Source of the DNA: Acanthosepion esculentum | Lineage: Eukaryota; Mollusca; Cephalopoda; Sepiida; Sepiidae | Reading direction: 5' to 3' | DNA: 64,000 nt | Assembly (NCBI GenBank): GCA_964036315.1 | Contig: OZ038509.1 | Coordinates: 31,779,430-31,843,429, forward strand | Part shown: positions 59,701-62,130 of the stretch, piece after piece | Numbering within the stretch: position 1 is the first letter of the stretch | Layout of the letters: each line of letters begins with the position of its first letter | Notes under the pieces: generated by a model | Seen by the model: only the letters and a program-made list of their open reading frames with translations | Database searches by the model: none | What the model was told of the DNA's origin: nothing | Made by a program: the position numbers and the translations under genes

Positions 59701-60059
59701 GATGTACATTTTTTTCTTATTACTCAACAACACCAATTTGGCTTCATTTTTTAATAACTTGAGTTTTTTCTCTTTAAAATATTAATTGTTTGTTTTGTTT
59801 TCTAAAACTTTGTTCATATTTCTGGTTATGATCAGAAAAATGATTATTTAAAAAAATTGTTATTTAAACTTTTGTTTGAATAATGTTTCAGTTAATTCCC
59901 ATGTTAGTGCTTGCTCTTATGTCTGATGAGTGTAAACTGCAGTTGTCTACAATGTCAACTTTAAAAACTGTGATGGATGAAAGCCCAGCACTCCTGGCTC
60001 AACATGTCAACCTTATTGTGCCCAGATTACTCAAACTCTCCAAAACAGATACATCAATG
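2690..60059 (+). CDS. MMS19: MMS19 cytosolic Fe-S targeting scaffold, 20 internal exons (partial gene)
   Basis: MMS19 binds CIAO1 and CIAO2B and hands 4Fe-4S clusters to nuclear enzymes such as XPD, FANCJ, RTEL1 and DNA polymerases; it consists of HEAT repeats and lacks a catalytic site. Seen here: 20 exons totalling 2559 nt (853 codons), all with GT-AG borders, matching phases and no stop. Order and content follow the animal protein: the MMS19_N block with GFIQAMDGEKDPRNL (exon 2) and CYFPIDF (exon 3), then helical repeats, then the C-terminal block with RLVAFLTAVVCS (exon 15), MYRQRFF (exon 18) and LQLSTMSTL (exon 20). The family is about 1030 residues, so roughly 110-120 N-terminal and 60 C-terminal residues lie outside the window. 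No start, stop, promoter or polyA site is visible. Introns range from 210 bp to 9.3 kb and are filled with transposons. Identity is near certain; exact exon borders are predictions. Confidence 0.95.
3065..3116. repeat. Near-perfect 18-bp stem hairpin in intron
   Basis: 3065-3082 (TTGTCAGGTTCAGTCCAT) pairs with 3099-3116 with a single mismatch (a G-U wobble in RNA). Four more pairs (84-87 with 94-97 of 3000) close a six-base loop. It is sense-strand intronic and could be a miRNA-like foldback or a decayed inverted repeat. It is shorter than a usual pre-miRNA. Confidence 0.6.
3701..3733. repeat. GTTT microsatellite
   Basis: Run of TTTG units grading into a T-run. Confidence 0.8.
3909..3966. 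repeat. TG/TA compound microsatellite
   Basis: Short TG run followed by about 15 AT dinucleotides. Confidence 0.85.
3967..4012 (-). repeat. LINE-A 3' tail fragment
   Basis: CACCCCAAGCAAGGCAATAA followed by a GCCACTAAG motif matches the reverse complement of the end of the LINE-A copy at 56041-56513 (GTGGC...GCTTGCTTGGGGTG). Only about 45 bp remain. Confidence 0.5.
5015..5830 (+). pseudogene. Penelope-like element remnant
   Basis: Degenerate + strand frames resemble the copy at 36370-37163: TMEEETKN then the RT C-terminal motif (YHKPTFTGPYLDFSSHHP around 5125-5170), the linker with SLSEKIQKIYGQ (5385-5420), and RHGIADHV-like and final IYAIWEPLI-like motifs to 5800. Frameshifts and stops are frequent. 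Penelope elements encode a telomerase-like RT and usually a GIY-YIG endonuclease; the GIY-YIG core is barely recognisable here. An old, dead copy. Confidence 0.7.
6405..6640 (-). mobile_element. Chimeric SINE with 5S rRNA-like head and tRNA-like body
   Basis: On the minus strand, 6640 down to 6531 reads as a 5S rRNA: GATCATTGAAGTTAAACAA, then GTCAGTACCTAGATGGATG, then CGCTTGGAAATACCAGGTGC, in the right order and spacing. It runs directly into a tRNA-like part (6530-6417) with A box TGGTGTAATGG and B-box-like AGTTGATTCTAA. The tRNA part resembles the + strand SINE at 33485-33630, including the ATGCAAATACCCTT segment. Known: some SINEs derive from 5S rRNA (SINE3) or from tRNA; joined heads are much rarer. 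Confidence 0.75.
6531..6640 (-). pseudogene. 5S rRNA-derived sequence
   Basis: About 110 nt, nearly the full 5S length (about 120), with the internal control region recognisable (GAAGTTAAACAA; TAGATGGATGACCGC). Many transitions and the fusion to a tRNA-like body show it is the head of a SINE and not a working 5S gene. Confidence 0.75.
6815..7135 (-). repeat. Penelope terminal repeat fragment
   Basis: Similar in sequence and orientation to 36003-36300: the blocks GCTATTGTCCTCACCTTTGT, CTGAACCCTTTATTT and the GTAGA...CCATGTCTA stretch occur in the same order. The minus strand also has the tRNA-like stretch (about 7050-7085) seen in the other terminal repeats. Confidence 0.6.
7717..7842 (+). 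CDS. MMS19: MMS19 exon 2 of window
   Basis: 126 nt, codons 49-90. Contains GFIQAMDGEKDPRNL, the most conserved string of the family, which by itself identifies MMS19. Acceptor TTCCAG, donor GTAAGT; both borders split a codon after its first base, matching exons 1 and 3. Confidence 0.95.
8985..9060 (+). repeat. Possible tRNA-derived SINE head
   Basis: AGCACAGTGGTTAGTATGC resembles a tRNA 5' half with an A box, and GTTTGTTCC about 45 bp later resembles a decayed B box. Confidence 0.4.
9090..9550. repeat. Dispersed repeat, copy 1
   Basis: GGCCACCTGTTTGCTGTGG and following blocks (GGxGACxGGxxTCCTGGTG) recur at 50523-50610 in the same orientation. Class unknown; since copy 2 lies just upstream of the I-like LINE ORF1, it may be that element's 5' region. 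Confidence 0.5.
9961..10022 (+). CDS. MMS19: MMS19 exon 3 of window
   Basis: 62 nt, codons 91-111, too short to stand out as an open frame. It encodes EEMFEITACYFPIDF, conserved in MMS19, and ends at the codon before the PPN motif continued in exon 4. Acceptor TTTTTCTAG, donor GTAAGT; leaves in phase 0. Confidence 0.95.
10640..10830 (+). pseudogene. LINE-A 3' fragment
   Basis: The + strand gives LWNT then pieces matching the LINE-A C-terminus (ASRLWNSLLLTCFPDSYSLQ at 56041-56513), followed by the ATTGCCATCATCTGTCTT segment typical of its 3' UTR. Stops throughout. Confidence 0.55.
11380..12500 (+). pseudogene. Tx1-like LINE ORF1 remnant
   Basis: Frame pieces read VKVLARRSNAMWDILLASEE near 11500-11560, then LHGVPMDIEDDLVGAFF (11648-11700), then a zinc-knuckle-like GHVAMVCPVKNPP (about 11802-11845). 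This order is typical of Tx1-group ORF1 (nucleic-acid binding, CCHC). A Gln-rich stretch follows at 11985-12165 (frames with QQQ and QEQEQ), then a Ser/Pro-rich tail. At least one frameshift near 11625 and several stops break it. Confidence 0.7.
12535..13438 (+). pseudogene. Tx1-like LINE ORF2 C-terminal domain
   Basis: Two overlapping frames (12535-12876 and 12722-13438) join by a frameshift near 12790. The first carries the post-RT stretch (TTLLWNG...), the second the C-terminal domain with SLSWQLIRNVLPLNDI and a zf-RVT-like CHRCDLGLEETASYASCHC (Cys-x2-Cys...Glu-Thr...Cys), then FWDYIGELM. Conserved in L1/Tx1-type ORF2 after the RT; likely RNA binding. Upstream RT and endonuclease are missing. 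Confidence 0.75.
15164..15325 (+). CDS. MMS19: MMS19 exon 4 of window
   Basis: 162 nt, exactly 54 codons (112-165). Starts PPNNPFGVQREELVMGL and continues through the MMS19_N block to MQTL. Acceptor ATTCTAG, donor GTAAAT. The 5.1 kb intron before it contains the Tx1-like LINE. Confidence 0.95.
15711..16985 (-). mobile_element. Mariner transposon, nearly full length
   Basis: A complete transposase gene in minus orientation lies between inverted repeats: AAGTTCTGTCCGTTTTT at 15715-15731 and its reverse complement at 16953-16969. The right end extends through GGTTACCTTGTA; the left end looks shortened (TACTACAAAG). TA dinucleotides lie at both ends as expected. More GC-rich than the intron, so a fairly young insertion. 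Confidence 0.85.
15775..16800 (-). pseudogene. Mariner transposase with one premature stop
   Basis: Reading from ATG at 16800 (MEVSRDLVRG) gives 341 codons plus stop, the usual mariner length; an open extension reaches back to 16938. N-terminal part: HTH with LTCGELARQFNVSDKTVRLH. Catalytic part: TSDEKWVLY, HDNARPH and YSPDLAPSDYHLF, with exactly 34 residues between the second and third Asp, the DD34D signature of mariner. A single in-frame TGA at 16357-16359, just before the first catalytic Asp, breaks the frame; no frameshift is seen. Transposase cuts and pastes the element at TA; this copy should not make a full protein. Confidence 0.9.
17251..17334 (+). CDS. MMS19: MMS19 exon 5 of window
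   Basis: 84 nt, 28 codons (166-193), with YGAEALIKHLSTEI, matching the family's YGxxxLxxxLxxxW stretch. Acceptor TATGCAG, donor GTGAGA; phase 0 on both sides. The mariner element sits in the intron just upstream. Confidence 0.9.
17545..17631 (+). CDS. MMS19: MMS19 exon 6 of window
   Basis: 87 nt, 29 codons (194-222), encoding LEALTALISSLSLRV, an amphipathic HEAT helix aligned with the vertebrate AALHSLTACLSR stretch. Acceptor TTTTTTCAG, donor GTAAGT. The intron before it, 17335-17544, is the shortest in the window at 210 bp. Confidence 0.9.
17690..18070 (+). repeat. CCAAT-rich, LTR-like block
   Basis: GC-richer block with CCAATCAG at about 17854 and 17917 and the inverse ATTGGTGG at about 17938, plus inverted pairs TTGTACCA/TGGTACAA and GCCAAC/GTTGGC. 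Clustered CCAAT boxes suit an LTR U3 or another RNA polymerase II promoter. No LTR ends, target duplication or TATA box were established. Confidence 0.35.
18270..18333. repeat. 31-bp tandem duplication
   Basis: ATCTTTCACTACTGCCTACA and flanking bases occur twice head to tail with one or two differences. Confidence 0.85.
19560..20050 (-). repeat. LTR-like block, unclassified
   Basis: GC-richer block whose minus strand has GTATATAAGCAGAGG near 19730-19745, like a core promoter. A similar TATAAGCAGAGAG context occurs on the minus strand near 32425. No ends or coding sequence found. Confidence 0.3.
21353..21401 (+). CDS. MMS19: MMS19 exon 7 of window
   Basis: 49 nt, codons 223-238, the smallest exon. 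It encodes DGSYPSLLPFLDCILK and is supported by acceptor CTTTTCAG, donor GGTATT and a phase that is required to connect exons 6 and 8. Similarity to the family is modest at this length, so the match rests mainly on frame continuity. Confidence 0.82.
21402..22198 (+). other. MMS19 intron, 0.8 kb
   Basis: An A-run at 21468-21479, then a LINE-A 3' end; the rest is plain AT-rich sequence. Confidence 0.8.
21650..22060 (-). pseudogene. LINE-A 3' end, inverted
   Basis: Starts, after a T-run, with CCAAGCAAGTCAATAAAGCC, the complement of the LINE-A tail. The minus strand then reads the 3' UTR and decayed C-terminal codons (repeats of a TTCAAAAATTTAAATGCAA-like stretch). Part of the unit (about 21790-21845 and 21895-21920) is duplicated. 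Same orientation as the copies at 25430 and 30295. Confidence 0.65.
22199..22347 (+). CDS. MMS19: MMS19 exon 8 of window
   Basis: 149 nt, codons 239-288, including HSTAAASTPSGCYVLQ, which aligns with the family's small-residue loop before the VLPLLL helix (here ILPKIL). Acceptor CTTTCAG, donor GTAAAA; leaves in phase 0. Confidence 0.9.
22348..22778 (+). other. MMS19 intron, 431 bp
   Basis: T- and C-rich; no feature recognised. Confidence 0.8.
22779..22857 (+). CDS. MMS19: MMS19 exon 9 of window
   Basis: 79 nt, codons 289-314, encoding GLILDCFHGFILATRS, equivalent to the vertebrate ILEMLLGFL helix. Acceptor AATTTCAG, donor GTGAGT, one base left over. Confidence 0.88.
22858..24601 (+). other. 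MMS19 intron, 1.7 kb
   Basis: A TA microsatellite, two adjacent short hairpins (CCCACT/AGTGGG at 23001-23014 and GGTATCAG/CTGATACC at 23019-23041) and otherwise AT-rich sequence with no recognised element. Confidence 0.75.
22911..22949. repeat. TA microsatellite
   Basis: About 19 TA units with one AA interruption. Confidence 0.9.
24602..24806 (+). CDS. MMS19: MMS19 exon 10 of window
   Basis: 205 nt, codons 315-382, two HEAT helices with LLCQTVVKCLDSLLDYHG. Aligns to the vertebrate LQLVGIRTLTVLG region. Acceptor TTCCCAG, donor GTAAAT; exits in phase 2. Confidence 0.92.
24807..25160 (+). other. MMS19 intron, 354 bp
   Basis: AT-rich, no feature recognised. Confidence 0.8.
25161..25258 (+). 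CDS. MMS19: MMS19 exon 11 of window
   Basis: 98 nt, codons 383-415, with RSQCITILSNMSSIS and VLPQLYQSLKK, equivalent to the family's VPKLAEEL helix. Acceptor CTTTCAG, donor GTAAGC. The intron before it is only 354 bp. Confidence 0.92.
25430..25930 (-). pseudogene. LINE-A 3' end, inverted
   Basis: CACCTCAAGCAAGG then GCCACTAAGG and a stretch nearly identical to 21760-21850 (AGAAGATGACAATTAGCATT and neighbours). Beyond it the minus strand gives decayed codons of the LINE-A C-terminus up to a GATAAAATCCAAG motif near 25905, also present at 30755. Confidence 0.7.
25975..26075. repeat. Diverged tandem repeat
   Basis: CTGAATGACCTGAAGT occurs at about 25976 and 26039 with a degenerate unit between (period about 63). 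The minus strand reads SGHSGYTI-like repeats, but no conserved protein is implied. Confidence 0.65.
26858..27001 (+). CDS. MMS19: MMS19 exon 12 of window
   Basis: 144 nt, codons 416-463, with LTTLEVLSSVCKNPSM matching the vertebrate LQALSAVSTHPSI. Acceptor TTTTCAG, donor GTGAGG followed by a T-run. Confidence 0.93.
27111..27148. repeat. AT microsatellite
   Basis: About 19 AT units followed by a short ACAC run. A second, shorter one lies at 27281-27303. Confidence 0.9.
28051..29235 (-). mobile_element. Pogo/Tigger transposon, internally deleted
   Basis: Inverted ends CAAGTGTACC (28051) and, on the minus strand, CAGGTATACC (from 29235) are flanked by TA at 28049-28050 and 29236-29237, the pogo target site. 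Part of a Tigger-like transposase lies between. At about 1.2 kb it is roughly half of a full element. A 10-12 bp G-run (28761-28773) sits inside. TIRs match imperfectly, so the copy is old. Confidence 0.8.
28160..28735 (-). pseudogene. Pogo/Tigger transposase remnant
   Basis: The minus strand starts LDNKLTMIKRHEKGEEVISI, a CENP-B/pogo-type HTH. It continues with the second DNA-binding half (MELLSLWIDRLNTQ, then ISQEIIQAKA), FPQALAKIIEENRFLPEQIF, and the start of the DDE domain, NVDKTGLYWKKLP, containing the first catalytic Asp. Frame changes and stops lie between about 28370 and 28470, and the catalytic domain is cut off after this point. Product dead. Confidence 0.8.
29735..29862 (+). pseudogene. 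GIY-YIG endonuclease scrap of a second Penelope type
   Basis: The + strand reads GHIGHTTTSLSRRLTLHF, resembling the YIGxTTTTLSRRLTxHL segment of GIY-YIG domains in another group of Penelope-like elements. It differs from the KKYNGETG type at 36860. Only about 40 codons, one stop. Confidence 0.5.
30295..30775 (-). pseudogene. LINE-A 3' end, inverted
   Basis: The minus strand reads, in broken frames, LFL*ILPW, YEFKHGTKLAMRYHQFTVE, FFSCLWNT and then the 3' UTR ending at the CAAGTAATGCAGTAAAGCC complement. These line up in order with the + strand copy at 56041-56513. Confidence 0.75.
30823..30844. repeat. CA microsatellite
   Basis: Ten CA units, T-free. Confidence 0.9.
31070..31322 (+). CDS. 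MMS19: MMS19 exon 13 of window
   Basis: 253 nt, codons 464-547, the largest exon. Spans several helices of the variable middle of the protein, including SGISLSAIGIMESGAT. Acceptor CTTTTTAG, donor GTAACT; exits in phase 2. Confidence 0.9.
31649..31684. repeat. AT microsatellite
   Basis: About 18 AT units. Confidence 0.9.
32200..32700 (-). repeat. LTR-like block, unclassified
   Basis: CT-rich block on +; the minus strand has CATATAAGCAGAGAGAGG near 32413-32430, close to the context at 19730. No boundaries found. Confidence 0.3.
33485..33630 (+). mobile_element. tRNA-derived SINE
   Basis: A box TAGTGTAATGG (33496-33506) and B box GTTTGAATTCC (33540-33550) are spaced as in a tRNA gene. Downstream GCACAAATACCCTTCACAAG matches the tail of the chimeric SINE at 6405-6530, so both belong to one family, but this copy has no 5S-like head. 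Transcribed by Pol III when active. Confidence 0.7.
35588..35727. repeat. Imperfect 31-bp direct repeats
   Basis: TAAAATCC...CCAGTA(G/A)CTCTGTTACATT occurs at about 35590-35619 and 35698-35727, 109 bp apart. Possibly part of an LTR. Confidence 0.6.
36003..37590 (+). mobile_element. Penelope-like element flanked by long inverted repeats
   Basis: A 3' part of a Penelope ORF (36370-37163, +) is followed by a noncoding repeat (37165-37590). A reverse-complement copy of that same repeat precedes the ORF at 36003-36385. The arms share the order: ATTTGTACTATTGTCCTC-like end, CACTGGGGTAGACTG, CTGATAACTGACAT-like, the tRNA-like module, and GCAATATGAGCTCTGGTA. Known: Penelope copies are often 5'-truncated and flanked by direct or inverted terminal repeats (pLTRs), so this fits. 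Reading frames contain stops. Confidence 0.8.
36370..37163 (+). pseudogene. Penelope RT C-terminus and GIY-YIG endonuclease
   Basis: In order on +: FTMEKESNNALTFLDVLI and YHKPTFTGQYLNFNSHHP (end of the telomerase-like RT), HQAKVISGDPETLDKEL, a linker VCLPYVKGLSEKIQRICGPY, then the GIY-YIG domain: YAIPCRCGKKYNGETG (36860-36907) and LKVRLQEHQKAV, then VADHIW and the basic HHWKIRKLKES, ending EPVIRST at 37163. Stops at about 36447, 36690, 36849 and 36953 and small indels disable it. The RT catalytic core is not present. Confidence 0.8.
37797..37902 (+). CDS. MMS19: MMS19 exon 14 of window
   Basis: 106 nt, codons 548-583. Encodes EVLCEQIICLFLHEDKN and ends in KFQPLK, aligning with the family's SRFQPFQ. 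Acceptor TTTTCCAG, donor GTAATG, leaving phase 0. Confidence 0.92.
37985..38040. repeat. CA-TA-TG mirror microsatellite
   Basis: About 13 CA units, TATATATA, then about 6 TG units. The CA and TG arms are complementary, so the whole can fold on itself. Confidence 0.85.
38610..38775. repeat. CT then long TA microsatellite
   Basis: A short CT run followed by about 140 bp of alternating T and A, interrupted by AATA steps. Confidence 0.9.
38780..39160 (+). pseudogene. Mariner transposase fragment, second family
   Basis: Broken + strand frames read the middle of a mariner transposase: NYPFFKGSIT (before the first Asp region), VTGNQSK, CFWWDWKG, ILTNTVYNW and HQDNATPHLMFLDTQQK (39055-39105), the last carrying the second catalytic Asp. 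Sequence differs from the copy at 15775, so it is another subfamily. No inverted repeats seen. Confidence 0.7.
40651..40974. repeat. 30-bp minisatellite, about 10.8 identical copies
   Basis: Unit GGGTAAGACAATAAACTACG plus TCCATGTCCA, ten full copies and a 24-base partial one, with no base differences among them. Because 30 is divisible by three, long open frames appear on the minus strand (repeat DVVYCLTLDM or GHGRSLLSYP), which are by-products. Uniform copies imply recent expansion. Confidence 0.97.
41145..41342. repeat. Diverged tandem array, units of 27-35 bp
   Basis: About seven units around TATTACCAGAAATA...TTTTTGAAAAAA start near 41153, 41179, 41214, 41241, 41270, 41303 and 41336. An A-run enlarges one unit. 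It lies 170 bp from the perfect minisatellite but has an unrelated unit. Confidence 0.8.
41351..41402 (+). repeat. I-like LINE 3' tail fragment
   Basis: GTCGGCATTAAATAACCCAT then GGTTGATTTGCCATAAAA matches the tail of the I-like LINE at 57702-57745 in the same orientation. Confidence 0.6.
42480..42765 (-). pseudogene. Gypsy-type retrotransposon RT fragment
   Basis: Minus strand: MFDRLKKHSLKLKLPKCQFF, TKYLSFVIYNNGMKLDVDK, then VRKVQEFIGTVGFIPNFLES. This is the RT thumb/connection of Ty3/Gypsy pol (FDRL..KLKLxKCxF, YLGFxxxxxGixxxxxK, VRxFxGxxxYYRxFIxNF). The open frame continues to 42250 with sequence that does not look like pol. Catalytic RT motifs, integrase and LTRs were not found. Confidence 0.75.
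44040..44290 (+). pseudogene. LINE-A-like debris
   Basis: A stretch with TGCATTGACAAGCATAGATA, ATTGTTATACT and CAGTTATTGCTTCTCACCTC parallels 60485-60590 (TGTACTGACAAGTCTGTAAA ... TCAATTCTCACCTTCAACCTC) in the same orientation. Confidence 0.45.
44602..44673 (+). CDS. MMS19: MMS19 exon 15 of window
   Basis: 72 nt, 24 codons (584-607), with QQTRLVAFLTAVVCSTLL, one of the clearest C-terminal matches (vertebrate RRLIALLMAFVCS). Acceptor GATTGCAG, donor GTAAAC. It lies between an A-run (44500-44524) and a T-run (from 44681). Confidence 0.95.
44674..45053 (+). other. MMS19 intron, 380 bp
   Basis: Opens with a 30-base T-run just after the donor; otherwise AT-rich. Confidence 0.8.
45054..45180 (+). 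CDS. MMS19: MMS19 exon 16 of window
   Basis: 127 nt, codons 608-649. Contains IHAAKCCAGLFNKYSQ, matching TAAAKCFAGLLNKHP of vertebrates. Acceptor TTTTCCAG, donor GTAAAT. Confidence 0.95.
45181..45993 (+). other. MMS19 intron, 0.8 kb
   Basis: AT-rich, no feature recognised. Confidence 0.8.
45994..46166 (+). CDS. MMS19: MMS19 exon 17 of window
   Basis: 173 nt, codons 650-707, with SLHLWLWLTKALVMC, matching the conserved TLLLWVTKALV. Acceptor TTTTGTAG, donor GTGAGT. Confidence 0.95.
46167..49668 (+). other. MMS19 intron, 3.5 kb
   Basis: The only large intron with no recognised transposon. Contains a trinucleotide microsatellite. 46640-47100 and 48200-48340 are less AT-rich but match nothing else in the window. 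Confidence 0.7.
46536..46577. repeat. ACT/AAT/AAC compound microsatellite
   Basis: Five ACT, about five AAT and a few AAC units in sequence. Confidence 0.85.
49669..49855 (+). CDS. MMS19: MMS19 exon 18 of window
   Basis: 187 nt, codons 708-769. HAKVRLMYRQRFFVEHI is almost the invariant HAxVRxMxRQRFF motif of the MMS19 C-terminal domain. Acceptor TATCCCAG, donor GTGAGT. Confidence 0.97.
50094..50215. repeat. Diverged relatives of the 30-bp minisatellite unit
   Basis: TATGTCCTGGGTAGGACATTAAACTTC (about 50176-50202) resembles the unit's CATGTCCAGGGTAAGACAATAAACTAC. Two looser copies precede it (CCTGATGTTAAATTGCATCC and GGCATGAGGTCAAATTGCAA). Confidence 0.5.
50520..50780. repeat. Dispersed repeat, copy 2
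   Basis: GGCCACCTGTTTGCTGTGG onwards matches 9098-9190. It lies directly upstream of the A-rich ORF1-like part of the I-like LINE, so it may be that element's 5' end. A 10-12 bp G-run lies upstream at 50375-50387. Confidence 0.45.
51860..52560 (+). pseudogene. I-like LINE APE endonuclease domain
   Basis: IIQWNCPGLKANINELLLL starts near 51873 (catalytic Asn), VICLQETFLK follows (catalytic Glu), then FILGDL (52246-52265), and after a frameshift GTYSAIDLSLCDPS (52382-52425) and the active-site GSDHYQI (52468-52490). The order matches APE-type endonucleases that nick target DNA for LINE priming. Many stops. Confidence 0.8.
53091..54780 (+). mobile_element. Solo LTR inserted in the I-like LINE
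   Basis: Starts TGTAACAC and ends GTGTCACA, a near-perfect inverted pair with TG...CA ends, and is flanked by CTTT on both sides (53087-53090 and 54781-54784; ACTTT if the last A is counted outside). The LINE frame resumes right after. Clearly more GC-rich than the LINE. A TATA-like CATATAAGC lies at 54035-54043, with GAGTTCGTCGAGGA repeats just downstream, and a 20-bp direct repeat at 54173 and 54242. No internal coding region, so it looks like an LTR left by recombination. Superfamily not certain (Gypsy or BEL, from 4-5 bp duplication). Confidence 0.75.
54840..56030 (+). pseudogene. I-like LINE reverse transcriptase
   Basis: Broken + frames read SISESHNTATDEIHYKFLKQ, then VIPIPKSDK, then TLERIVNKRLNRYL, LETFIREAFI, LEKAYE (usual Phe/Leu-Asp-xx-Lys-Ala-Tyr/Phe replaced), and SSYVDNLLICY at 55477-55510, where the catalytic YVDD is YVDN. 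An open frame (55547-55939) follows with FSPTKTVFPF and HKFLGIIFDKNL, then RLALGAFKTS (55961-55990). LINE RT makes cDNA at the nicked target. Dead. Confidence 0.8.
56041..56513 (+). mobile_element. LINE-A copy, 5'-truncated, inserted in the I-like LINE
   Basis: Begins QIQRWLYNVVGPDLSCR and reads on open through SLYLFYKYFHGNCS, FKHATKSASRSHPFTVE, SRASRLWNSLLLTCFP and FKCNVNRHLQMP to a stop near 56384, followed by a CT-rich 3' UTR ending GCTTGCTTGGGGTG. This is the C-terminal end of a Jockey/CR1-like ORF2. Imperfect flanking repeats TTAAAATTGAGACA (56031) and TTAAAAGCTGACAC (56514) suggest a target duplication. It is the best preserved LINE-A 3' end in the window. Confidence 0.75.
56530..57500 (+). 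pseudogene. I-like LINE RNase H and C-terminal knuckle
   Basis: Frames resume with YYLKLKSC, then YIYTDGSKI (about 56800-56830), SAKATATHLALDII, FIIFSDSLSVLTALNN (56965-57010) and WILSQYW followed by a frameshift into the ADKMAKE-like segment. These are the D-E-D-D motifs of RNase H (Glu changed to Lys in SAKA). Then VCVTCQEPYTVKHIL (57408-57455), a Cys-x2-Cys...His knuckle. RNase H removes template RNA. Confidence 0.75.
57702..57750 (+). repeat. I-like LINE 3' tail
   Basis: GGCATTAAATGATCCATCTG then GGTTGATGTGCCATAAAT; shared with 41351-41402. Confidence 0.6.
58589..58887. mobile_element. piggyBac-type MITE
   Basis: A 299-bp segment lies between TTAA at 58585-58588 and TTAA at 58888-58891, the piggyBac target duplication. 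Its ends are inverted: TCCTTTGAGCCCTG on the left and, read on the minus strand, CCATTTGAGTCCTG on the right. A subterminal ACCACCG/CGGTGGT hairpin (about 58851-58873) is near the right end. No transposase, so non-autonomous. Confidence 0.75.
59203..59285 (+). CDS. MMS19: MMS19 exon 19 of window
   Basis: 83 nt, codons 770-797, encoding NYLIAVSHLLTFLPRQVL (vertebrate NYLKGLSHVLNRLPKPVL). Acceptor TATTACAG, donor GTAAGT. It follows the 9.3 kb intron with the nested transposons, and the phase still matches exon 18. Confidence 0.95.
59286..59891 (+). other. MMS19 intron, 0.6 kb
   Basis: AT-rich, no feature recognised. Confidence 0.8.
59892..60059 (+). CDS. MMS19: MMS19 exon 20 of window (last seen)
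   Basis: 168 nt, 56 codons (798-853), with LQLSTMSTLKTVMDESP matching the family's LSTLSCLQPLLLEAP. Acceptor TGTTTCAG, donor GTGAGT, so the gene continues. The expected next block (VRIAALQ-like) was not found before 64000. Confidence 0.95.
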
Positions 60060-60289
60060 GTGAGTTTTATTAAATATAATTTTTCCAATCTATAAAATAT
60101 TTCTACTTTGATTTCACATTTTATTTAAAGTTCTTTTTCTCAAAAAATTTTCAGAAAGACAGAATTTATTTAAATCAGAAGTCCAGAGATTATTCAAATA
60201 TTATTTAAAATAATTTGTAGTGGGTACAAAATTTTATTAGTTTTAAAAATGGACATTTTAAAAACGAGCATATACACAAATATATTTAA

Positions 60290-61330
60290 ACTGGGAGGAA
60301 GAGCAAAAAAGCAAACTGGTTATCATTCCATTCTCTTTAAATATGTGAAGAGGGAGGAGATAAAAATCACCAGAGAATCAGACAGATTACATTAAAGCCC
60401 AGCAACTGGGTCTTGATAATCTGAATGTGTTTTGCTAATAACTGAGAAAAAAATCTCTTGTAAAAGGTGGGTCACAATTGCAAACCTGGATGTACTGACA
60501 AGTCTGTAAATTTTTATACTCATCTCTACAAATCTTTGCTGGTATGTGTTGATCAATTCTCACCTTCAACCTCTGATCATTTCTCAAATTTCCTAGCCAG
60601 AATCCATCTTGCACATTTATAATTCTACCATTTGTCCATGCATGGAATATTGCTGCCACATCTGGTCTGGTACTCCTGCTATATATTGAGATTCTTGATA
60701 AAATCCAGAGTCTAATGTCATGTCCTGACCTGATCTTGACTTTAGTCAATTTCCCACTGCCCTGATGTCGCTTCTCACTGTCTTTTCTGTAATTATTTGT
60801 GTGGCAAATGCACATCAGTACAGATGTAAAAGAGGCCGCCAAATTGCATGCAGACATGTCTTAAAACTAGTTACATCTGGGTTTTCCTCATTGGCAATGG
60901 GACAGCTTGGTATGTCTAGATATGGGCCCCTTGACTTGTTCTGATTGGGATCTTTATCAGCTGTCTCATGCCAATAAAAGCGATGGGGGGAAAATTGGCA
61001 GTGGGCAGTTGGTGAGACTTGGTGTCTTGTGAAGTCATTCTCTTGGGCATTTTGTTCCTAAAGTTGCATGTCACCTACCCTGCTGTGATTCCTGAGGTAG
61101 TTTTGTTTCCTCTTATCTTTTTCTGTTGTCTGTCTGTTTTCCTGTAGTTTTTAGGTGTTTCTCTCAACCTCAACACACCCTTGCAATATTTTGCAACAAC
61201 TTTCATGGCAATTGTTCTGATGAGCTTTCCACCTTGGTACCTCAACCACACAGGTCCCATCATTACTGTTGAAATAGATGTAACTAGGTACATAGTAGCA
61301 GTTCCAACAAACGAGGATAGAAGGGTACAA
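60290..61330 (+). pseudogene. LINE-A remnant with longer 5' reach
   Basis: + frames read CMEYCCHIWSGTPAIY (60640-60685), then ILDKIQS, DLILTLVNF-like and DVASHCLF near 60765, and after a gap FHGNCSDELSTLVPQPHRSHHY (61197-61260). This extends LINE-A upstream of the copy at 56041. Stops and an internal break of about 350 bp. Confidence 0.65.
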
Positions 61331-61369
61331 AAGGATACAATACTCAGTGTAGGAAGACCAAAGCTGTTT

Positions 61370-62130
61370 TCTATGTGAAGGGATTATCGGAGACCATACA
61401 AAAGATCTGTGGTCCATATAACATCAGGAATACCTTCAAAAGTGGTTTGATGCTTTGCAGGCACCTCTTCCAAGACCCCCTCCCCCCCAATAGAGGAGAA
61501 CATTACTAAGGACTGTGTGTATGCCATCTCGTGCAGCTGTGGCAAGAAATATAAAAGAGAAATAGACTGCCTCCTTAAGGTAAGACTGCAAGAACATTGT
61601 AAAGCCGGGGGAGAGGGGTAGAAAAATTAGGTGTAGATGACCACATATGGAGGGAAAAGGAAGATCATCATCCTCTGTGGGATAAGGTTGAAATAATAGA
61701 ACATCACTGGAAAATACAAAAACTTAAGGAATCAGCATATATGGTAGGCGACAAAAATCTAAGCCAGCAACCATAGAAATGAATACAATATAGAAACCAG
61801 TAATACTGAGTGCTAGAAAAAAAGCAATAATAACAACAAAAATTGCAATATGAGTTCTGATAAAATAGCAACATTACTGAGACATTTGGTTTATAAGTCC
61901 CAAAAATTCATACACTGATGTCTTCAAGGACACATGGTCCAGCGGATAAAAGTATTGGTTGGATCCAAAGAGTTGTGAGTTCAATACCTAGCTACAGCAG
62001 AAGTGAACAAAAACTTGAGAGAGTTGAGTTAAAAGGGAGATAACTGATAAGACATCTGGAAGAGGCATGACACGTGGAACTAGAAAAATCTTTAAATAGA
62101 AATAATGGGTTCTGTTTGAAATTCCAATCA
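61370..62130 (+). pseudogene. Penelope-like 3' end with terminal repeat
   Basis: VKGLSETIQKICGPYNIRN-like linker, YAISCSCGKKYKREID (GIY-YIG core, 61530-61575; the Gly-Glu after Tyr is lost), LKVRLQEH, VDDHIWREK and HHWKIQKLKES, then the noncoding terminal repeat (61800-62125) with the tRNA-like module at 61925-61990. Frame broken by indels. Confidence 0.75.
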
